From Delphinapterus leucas (taxonomy: Eukaryota; Chordata; Mammalia; Artiodactyla; Monodontidae), in the NCBI RefSeq assembly GCF_002288925.2, contig NW_022098036.1, positions 42,323,381 through 42,387,380 of the forward strand: a stretch of DNA of 64,000 bases, given 5' to 3'. Made by a program: the position numbers and the translations under genes. A model generated the notes under the pieces. It searched no databases. It saw only the letters and a list, made by a program, of their open reading frames with translations, and was not told where the DNA came from. Positions 57,421 to 64,000 of this stretch are shown here, in pieces (positions within the stretch are counted from its first letter, which is position 1; each line of letters starts with the position of its first letter).

Positions 57421-58679
57421 TGAATGGGGGAGGGGGAGAGGGGAAGAAAATAAGGAAATGCATATAGTTTCTAAAAGGGACTAAGGATCTCAGTCCCTGA
57501 GTTGTCATGATGACCAGGGAGTCTTAAATCTAGAAATCTTTACAGGCTTGCGAAATATTCAAATGTCTGAACCTGGATTTCTGTCTTTGCATGTTCAACT
57601 GAAGATGACTAGAAAGGGTCTGGAGCTCAGTCCAATTGTCAGAAACCACATTTCTCTGAGGCCAGTTGGAATCCCAAGGGCCCCATCAGAACTCTAGGAA
57701 AAAGAGGACAGGAAGAGCAACAGACCAGATAAAATATGGGGAGCTCTAAAGAGACAGCACTGGAGCCAACCATAAATGTGGTTCACTTGTAGCCTAGGCC
57801 ATTTCCTCATGGAGAAGAGGGATTTGTACTTTAACCAGATTCATACTTCTAAGACCAAACACAATGAAAAAAAAGAAGGGGCAATTAATCTACAGAAAAT
57901 CAATGAAGAAAATTAGTCCAAATAAATTGAGATTACAATGTGGATCTAAACTTTTTGAAATAGTATGAATATCCATATTAATCATATTGATTGAATCACT
58001 TTCATGCTTACCCTTCAACTTTTACTATTTCAAAACTAAATCAAACAACAGATATCTGGGTACTCCTGAATTGTGGGTTAAATGCAGAAGATAAGTGATT
58101 TTCTGTATTTTCTTATATTTGAGACTAGCTCAGAATATGAGGTTTTACATTTTCTTTTCCGTTCTACAGAATACAAACTCTGGGTCATAGGATGTGTGGA
58201 ATATCAAAGTAATGATGCCTACTAAGGTAGTACCTTCTTCTCCTAATGAGTTTTTGCATGGATTTATTCTAAAAGTGGTTCAAGTGTGTTGATCATTGTA
58301 TGCGGAAGTGCTAACTGGATAATACATTTGCAGTGTGTATCAAGAACTGGCCATTTTTCTATAGGTGATGTTGCTTGAAGCCAATCCTTCACTGTCTGGC
58401 CCCACTCTGTTGTACTCAAGTAAACCAAATTTCCGGAGTTAAAGATGGCTTCTTATCCAGGGACCTGACAGCATAATGATAAACAGAAGTGATTCTTAAA
58501 GAAAAAGAGCCCAGGACCTCAGTCTGTTAACATTCATTTATATTACATAGAAAGACTCTCCTAGGCATAAGGATAGGATTTCCAGCGACTCAAAATTGGA
58601 AATACCTCCAGGAGAATAGTATCTAAATATTGTCTCTAAGGTAACATTGTAGAATGGTAATTGATAATTGGTGCTGCTT
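57421..58679. other. Unique sequence
   Basis: A G-rich run (GGGGGAGGGGGAGAGGGG) lies at 57427-57444. No gene and no further recognisable repeat are seen. Confidence 0.5.
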
Positions 58680-59020
58680 TCTGATTATTTCCAGCTCTTG
58701 GCCTCCTAAACACACAGTAGGGTTGCACTTCCTGCCCCCCTTGTGGATGTAGGGGCCATGTGACTAGTTCTGGATGATGCATTGTAAGGGGAAATAATAT
58801 GAGTCACTTTGGAGCTGAGCATTTATTTGCATGAAGTCCTCCAGGTCTTGCTCTGTTCTCTGGCACTGTGCTCAGTAATGTTGGAATGGAAGCTGCTCTG
58901 TTAACCTAGGGTTTCAAATGATAATGATATTGAGAATCTATGTATCTTGAGCAAGAAATAAAACTTTGTTGTTGACTGCGGGTTTGCTTGTTAACTCAGT
59001 ATGACCTAATCTGTCATTAC
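58680..59020 (+). repeat. Old interspersed repeat, same family as 23.03 and 55.04 kb
   Basis: CACTTCCTGCCCCCCTTGTG, GGGGCCATGTGACTAGTTCT, GGATGATGCATTG, then GGAGCTGAGCATTTATTTGC, and the 3' end GAGCAAGAAATAAAACTTTG, TTGTTGACTGCGGGTTTGCT share layout with 55.2 kb, including AATAAA close to the 3' end. Confidence 0.6.
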
Positions 59021-59049
59021 CACCTATAATGGTTCTGATCACCAATTCC

Positions 59050-59052
<3 letters not shown>

Positions 59053-59098
<46 letters not shown>
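59053..59098 (+). repeat. (GT)23 microsatellite
   Basis: Twenty-three uninterrupted GT units. A perfect repeat of this length is normally polymorphic. It abuts the 3' edge (on the minus strand) of the LTR that follows. Confidence 0.99.
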
Positions 59099-59099
<1 letters not shown>

Positions 59100-59100
<1 letters not shown>

Positions 59101-59905
59101 GGGGAAGTTCCCAAACATCCAGTAGTTCTCCAGACACTAGCTGGGTGTCCTACAATTCAACTTAATTCTGACACTATCTACCAGGAGACACTGTCAGATT
59201 CCTCAGGTTAAGGGCTCAGTCCCACAAGACTGCCCTCTACTTCAGAGGCTAGTGACAAGCCCAGGTTATCACCTGTACTTCTGACCTATGGGCTACAGAT
59301 TGGAGTTTCACATGAGCCACTCTGCCCCCTTTGGGTTCAATTAATTTGCTAGAGTGGCTCACAGAACTCAGAAACATTTTGCTTACTAGATTATCTATTT
59401 ATTACAAAGGATTACTAAAGGATATAAATCAGTGACCAGATGAAGAGATGCCTAGGGTGAGGTATGTGGGAAGGGCTAGGATCTTCTATTCCATCTCCAG
59501 AGCGCCACTCTCCCCAAATCTCCACATGTTCACCAACCTGAAATCTGTCCAAACCTTGCCCTTTTGGGTTTTTATGGAGGCTTCACCAGATAGGCATAGT
59601 CGATTAAATCATTGGTCATTGGTGGTTGAACTCATCTCCAGCTCCTCTCTCCTCCCCTCCCCAGTGGTCAGGAGTAGGGGTGAGGGCATGGGACTGAAAG
59701 CTCTAACCCTCTAATCACATGGTTGGTTCTCCCGGCAACCAGCCCCCATCCCTAGGTGCAGTCCAAAAGTCTCATTAGCAGTAACACAAAGCACCTTTTA
59801 TCACTCTCATCACTTAGGAAATTGCAAGGGTTTTAGGAGCCCTGTGCCAGAAATGGGGACAAAGACCAAATATATTTCTTATTATAAATCACAATATCAT
59901 ACTAT
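59100..59905 (-). repeat. ERV-type solo LTR, minus strand
   Basis: In plus orientation, GACACTATCTACCAGGAGAC, ACTGTCAGATTCCTCAGGTT, AAGGGCTCAGTCCCACAAGA, CTGACCTATGGGCTACAGAT, TTCAATTAATTTGCTAGAGT and CATGGTTGGTTCTCCCGGCA match a common mammalian LTR. Read on the minus strand it begins TGTGATTTATAATAAG and has a TATA-like CCATAAAAAC (about 59569-59578) followed by AATAAA (about 59398-59403) upstream of the 3' end. No internal retroviral region flanks it, so it is a solo LTR. Subfamily (MER21-like or similar) is uncertain. Confidence 0.75.
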
Positions 59906-60504
59906 TATACCTTCAATGGCCTGAAGTCACCTTGGCAGTTATACAGTGGGAATGCTACAGCTCTTCTGTAGTATGGTCACGGTAAATATTTCTGAATGAT
60001 CTCTGCACTCTTTCCTGCTAACTCCAGTCTCTGCCTTTTATCCTTTTCATTATGGCAATCCAGGTAACCAATATCAAGAAATTCTTCTATTTGAATGGGG
60101 GCAATTCTTTTGCTTTAAGGAACCCTGAAAATACTTGGCAGGGGAAGGATGCATAGAGAAACCCTTAATGGAAAATGAGAGGAGATGGCATTTCTGGGAC
60201 ATCTACTCTTACATCCTGACAATACCAGGAAAGGCGATATTGATGAGACTGGAATGATGGCAGAGACAGCACAATTGACAATTTACTTGGTAAGCTTTGA
60301 GATTGACCCTTATTGTACCCAGTGCATTGGGTACATCGAGTAAACTCACACAATATTTCCTTTTATATATGTTAAATATAAAGGAAACAGAAATCCTGAG
60401 AGATTAAAAAAATGTTAAGAGAAATACATAAGCCAAATAATATTTATTTTCAAAACCACTAGCCATTCAGTGAAAGAGAATTTAGGAGAACAAGTGGATC
60501 ATAG
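59906..60504. other. Unique sequence
   Basis: Nothing identifiable; no open frame above 65 codons. Confidence 0.5.
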
Positions 60505-60665
60505 AATTTTAGAGCTAGAAAGAATGTTAGACATCATCCAGGTCACTTTCTTGATTTCACAGATGAGGAAATTGAAGTCTTAAAAGGTTAACTGACTTGC
60601 TCAGAAACCAGACAGTTATTTGATGGAAAAACTTGATTTAAATCCATTGCTACTTCCCCTATATC
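60505..60665 (+). repeat. MIR/L3-like ancient SINE fragment
   Basis: ATAGAATTTTAGAGCTAGAA, AGAATGTTAGACATCATCCA, TTTCACAGATGAGGAAATTG, AAGTCTTAAAAGGTTAACTG and ACTTGCTCAGAAACCAGACA match the ancient 'gaaactgaggcccagagaggttaagtgacttgccc' SINE layout preceded by the 'tagagctggaaggxaccttagagatcatc' block. The family is ancient; the exact name is uncertain. Confidence 0.75.
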
Positions 60666-61219
60666 ACACAGTTTCAAGGTTTTCATAAAGATAAGATTCC
60701 TGTCTTCTGATACTGCACCAAGATCAAAAGCCACCCAAACAGAAGTTCAATTATAAACGACACAGAAAGCTTCAAGAAAGAATATGTCCTTGTACGTGAT
60801 GTATAGTACAGATATTACTCATTTTAGATGAAAGATAAGAAGTAACTATAATTTTTTTTTATTTCCTGACTCCTCAATATTAAAGACTTCATAGAGTAGA
60901 TATACTCTACTTCAGATAGTAGGATCTACTGGTCAAGGGTGGTATTGTGGCTAAGTATTAACTAGATACTCAAGGTATACAGGCAAATATTAGATTACTA
61001 TATCTTTTGAACTTTGAGTGAAATCATGGAATCCCTCGAATAAAAAAAAAATTTCATAACCTTCGAAGCAATAGTGTGTTGATGGTGTCCCAGTCCTTCA
61101 GCCACTACAGCAATTCAGATCCAGAGTCCTGTTGGTTTCTCCTTCAAAGGTCTCTGCTATCTCTCCTTTCTTTTCCAATGGCTTGTTTATTAAATTCCAA
61201 ATCCTCAGTTTGTTGTTTA
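60666..61219. other. AT-rich unique sequence
   Basis: Nothing identifiable before the Tigger element. Confidence 0.5.
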
Positions 61220-61221
61220 TA

Positions 61222-62056
61222 CAGTAGTACCCCTTATCCTCAGCGGATACGTTCCAAGACCCCCAACAGAGGTCTGAAACCACGGAGAGTAGCGAACCAT
61301 ATATATACTATGTTTTTTCCCATACATACATACCTATGATAAAGTTTAATGTATAAATTAGGCACAGTAAGAGGTTAAAAACAATAGCTAATAGTAAACT
61401 AGAACAATTATAACAATATACTGTAAAAAATAGTTATGTGAATGTGGTCTCTCTTGAAATATCTTGTACAAATTGAATGCCTTTTCCATCATAACTAAGC
61501 ACTCTTCACACCCTGTGGCCATAACTTTTGCAGTTTGGGGTGCAACAGCAAAACTAGCATGAATTTCTTTTTCCTTCTTCACAATTTCATGGATAGAAGA
61601 TTCGTTCTTACCATAGATCTTAGCAACCTCAGCATACGATATATATTTCTTCTTTCCTTATTGAGAACTTTCATCTTTTCACTCAAAGGAAGCACTTTTT
61701 TGCTTCTCTTCGTCATATGCAAATTGGCAGCATCGTTACTCTTGTGCTTTGGGGCCATTATTAACTAAAAATAAGGGTTACTTGAACACAAGCACTGTGA
61801 CGCTGAGACAGTTGAGCTGATAAGCAAGGTGGCTACTAAGTGACCAAGGGGTGGGATATGCTGGACAAAGGGATGATTCACGTCCTGGGAGGAGCCGGAC
61901 TGCATGAGATTTCATCATGCTACTCAGAACAGCACACAATTTAAAACTTATGAATCATTTATTTCTGGAAATTTCCATTGAATATTTTTGGAGCACCGTT
62001 GACCACAGGTGACTGAAACCACAGAAAACAAAACCAAGGATAAGGAGGCACTACTG
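61222..62056 (-). mobile_element. Tigger-type (pogo/TcMar) DNA transposon with transposase remnant
   Basis: Terminal inverted repeats: CAGTAGTACCCCTTATCC at 61222 and the reverse complement of GGATAAGGAGGCACTACTG ending at 62056, with TA before the left end. Inside, the minus strand from 61756 starts MAPKHKSNDAANLHMTKRSK, and after a frameshift near 61650 continues SYAEVAKIYGKNESSIHEIV then KKEKEIHASFAVAPQTAKVM. This is the N-terminal CENP-B-like helix-turn-helix of Tigger transposase. The DDE catalytic region is absent, so this is an internally deleted, inactive copy of 835 bp. Likely Tigger7-like; subfamily not verified. Confidence 0.9.
61388..61756 (-). pseudogene. Tigger transposase N-terminus, frameshifted and truncated
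   Basis: The DNA-binding start of a Tigger (pogo-superfamily) transposase. The initiator ATG lies at 61754-61756. The frame breaks around 61650 at an ATATATAT slip, and the second frame runs to 61388, where it passes into non-transposase sequence and stops. It retains the motif EVAKIYGKNESS, part of the CENP-B/psq helix-turn-helix. With no catalytic domain, it cannot make an active transposase. Confidence 0.8.
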
Positions 62057-62159
62057 CATTTCTCCATATTCCTGCCGCACTGTAACTCCCTCACACAGTC
62101 ACAAAACGAATCACATATCACAACAGGATTCTCAATTTTGCTCAAACTTTCCTTGTCGT

Positions 62160-62279
62160 AGAATAATCTTTGCCCTCTTTTATGTCCATCGAATCCCTTA
62201 AAGGTCAGTTCTAAAACCTACCTTTTCCCAAAGTCTTCTCAGGCTCTTCTGGCTCACATGAATCCCCTCTGCTTCAGGG
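62160..62279 (+). repeat. L2-like fragment
   Basis: TTAAAGGTCAGTTCTAAAAC, CTACCTTTTCCCAAAGTCTT and CTCAGGCTCTTCTGGCTCAC follow the L2 'caagxctcagctcaaatgxcacctcctcagagaggccttccc' layout. Short and diverged. Confidence 0.5.
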
Positions 62280-62443
62280 AGTGTGGATTGCACATTAGAA
62301 TCCTTTCTATCAAAGTTTCCATTTAATGAAAATACAAATGCCTGGAACTGCCTCGCCTCAATTAAATCAGATATTCCCCGCCACCATCATGTTTAAAAGC
62401 TCCTCAGGTGATTCTAAGGTAGAGTCAAGGCTGAGAACCACTG
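62280..62443 (+). mobile_element. MER5-type (hAT-Charlie) non-autonomous element
   Basis: AGTGTGGATTGCACATTAGA at the left, AAATACAAATGCCTGGAACT, GCCTCAATTAAATCAGATAT, and the right end GCTCCTCAGGTGATTCTAAG then CTGAGAACCACTG give the MER5A/B order. Nearly full length, with no coding capacity. Confidence 0.82.
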
Positions 62444-63884
62444 TTCTAGAGAATTCGTAAATGCTATCATTTGTGTAGGTGGGTATTCATAATATGTGTT
62501 CATGGGTGTAAACTTCTGCTTTTCCAAGTGAGGCAAATATCATGGGTTATGCTTATTTTGAATCCCTGTGACTCTTGGTCTTGAGATGAGCACAACTAAA
62601 AGCTCTGAAGGGTAAGGTCCTGTTAGCAATATGGAGCTGCCCACAGTCTGCACATGTATGTATGTATGTATTTATTTATATTTTCACTTTTTCTATACTT
62701 AAAAGTTTCAACATGCTTAAGGGGCAGAGGCCTTTCCTTTGGGAAGAACCCCTTTCATAATATTTATTTGAACCCAGTAGTAATTTAGCTGGTTTTTATT
62801 TAGTAACTCAGCTGATTTTGGTTTACACACTTTATAAAATCCTTTGTTAACTCGTCTGCATCAAAGCTTTCCTGCTGCAGCTATTAGGAGTTTTTTCCTT
62901 GTTAGTTATAGAGCCAAGAACACATTGCATTTGGTTGTAGCCTTCTAGAAATCAACAAAAAGTGGGAATTAAAGATAATTTCTAGAACAGCGATATTTGT
63001 CTTTTAGCCTATTATGATCAGTCAGGCAAGATGTAGTGCATAATCTAAATCCAAACTCACAAAACTCTGTGTGTCTCACTCTAGAAAGAAGTTTTATGAC
63101 ATTATGAATGTCTGTCACACCCACAGCCTCTGGCTTCCAAACAATACAACCAAGGAGCCATTCCTTGGATGTGATTTGTTGTGCTTTATACTGCAAGACT
63201 CTTAAATCGAGCACAATTGATTAGACCAGGGATGGGTGCCTGAGTTTAAGACTGTGGGTAGGTTAGATGGGGACCCTATGGAGGCTTTGGATTGGGAACT
63301 CTGTCCAATAGATGCATCATTTCCTACAAAAACAAAGCACACAAATAAAAACAAGGTCTAACTGAATTAACCAGTTTGGGGACGGGGGTAGGTTCAAGCG
63401 GTAGAGGAAAGAAGTAGAAAGATAGACACTGGGGCTAGAGAATAGAACACTTCTAGATGGTTGTTCTATTCTGAATGATGATTCAGGTCTTCATAAGCTC
63501 GGTTTTCTAAGGCTAGACAGTTCCTGAGCTACATTTCGTATTCCTGTAAGATTAACTCCTATTATCTTGGGTAACCTGGGCATGTTATTGTGTCCTGGAG
63601 GAAGCAAGAAAGCTCGAGTTTCCTCTGTGGGGGACATACTCTCATTTCCTCAGTCTTGCTTCCATAAACAAATACCAACTAGAGCTCATTATATATGCCT
63701 ACAGTGTTCCTTTTCAAATAATCTATAACACAACTAGGGGTGGGAAAGATTTATCTAGGAGTACAAGATGCTAGATAGATCTGCAATGTGACTTTTGCAC
63801 ATAATTCAGGACTGAGTTTTGAAATTAAGTTATGGGACCCTTCTTATTGCTATTGTTGGTTCCTCCAAAAGCCTCCTCCTCGCG
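62444..63884. other. Unique sequence
   Basis: Holds a (TATG)n tract at about 62654-62680. A minus frame of 81 codons (62969-63214) has no recognised domain. Nothing else is identifiable. Confidence 0.5.
62654..62680 (+). repeat. (TATG)n microsatellite
   Basis: ATGTATGTATGTATGTATTT, a short tetranucleotide repeat passing into TTTA units. Confidence 0.9.
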
Positions 63885-64000
63885 ATAACTGCTCACACAG
63901 AGTACTCACTATGCTCCAGGCACCATTCTAAATATCTGACCTACATTACCTCTTTTAATCACCACAATAAACTTATGAGAAAGGTGCTATTGTCAACATT
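63885..64000 (+). repeat. MIR SINE, cut by the window end
   Basis: ACTCACTATGCTCCAGGCAC, CATTCTAAATATCTGACCTA, CATTACCTCTTTTAATCACC, ACAATAAACTTATGAGAAAG and GTGCTATTGTC match the 5' half of MIR in plus orientation. The 3' half lies outside the window. Confidence 0.85.

Noticed and set aside
1..64000. CRISPR arrays, operons, phage or plasmid features
   Set aside because: The window is mammalian nuclear DNA. No direct-repeat/spacer array or dense same-strand coding block is present.

Overview
This window is nuclear DNA from a mammal, almost certainly a cetacean. The strongest evidence is a set of tRNA(Glu)-derived CHR-type SINEs with the motif GCTTCCCTGGTGGCGCAGTGG. Most are the short form, with an internal deletion, that is characteristic of whales and dolphins. 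They sit among older mammalian repeats: L1, L2, MIR, MaLR- and ERVL-like LTRs, a Tigger DNA transposon and hAT-type fragments. One run of exactly 100 N (46301-46400) marks an assembly gap.

I find no protein-coding gene, exon series, RNA gene or CpG-island promoter that I can support. The open reading frames are short. The repeated ones encoding G/P/R-rich peptides are translations of SINE copies. The longest frame (272 codons, minus strand, 41201-42019) has no recognisable domain and an odd composition. The window looks like intergenic sequence or the inside of a very long intron. This is eukaryotic DNA, so operons, ribosome binding sites, CRISPR arrays and the like are not expected and were not seen.

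Layout: 1-14 kb is very AT-rich and mostly unique, with few recognisable repeats (one SINE at 8.5 kb, TA/TG microsatellites, small local duplications). From 14 to 30 kb there are scattered SINE, L2 and MIR copies. From 30.0 to 32.2 kb three tRNA-derived SINEs cluster, two of them as an inverted pair. From 34 to 40 kb there is an MLT1-like LTR, MIR and L2 pieces, a hAT-type fragment, a homeodomain-type palindrome, a SINE and a pyrimidine tract. From 40.5 to 43 kb the sequence is more GC-rich and looks like possible conserved non-coding DNA. From 43.3 to 46 kb lie an L1 3' end and an inverted L2, then the SINE broken by the gap. From 47.8 to 50.4 kb there is a TAATTA-rich segment, a probable LTR and a small L1 piece. 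From 53 to 54.9 kb an old L2 carries a nested SINE, next to a structurally intermediate SINE. From 55 to 60 kb there are several old LTR-like repeats, an interrupted L1, a (GT)23 microsatellite and an ERV-type LTR. From 61.2 to 62.5 kb there is an 835-bp Tigger element with transposase remnants and a MER5-like element. The window ends inside a MIR.

I did not find a new gene system. The most useful points are the structural series of SINE forms, several clean target-site duplications that date insertions, the nested insertions, and three or four non-repetitive segments that could be conserved regulatory elements. Repeat family names come from remembered consensus motifs, not a database search. 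Subfamily names are tentative and edges are approximate unless a target-site duplication is given.
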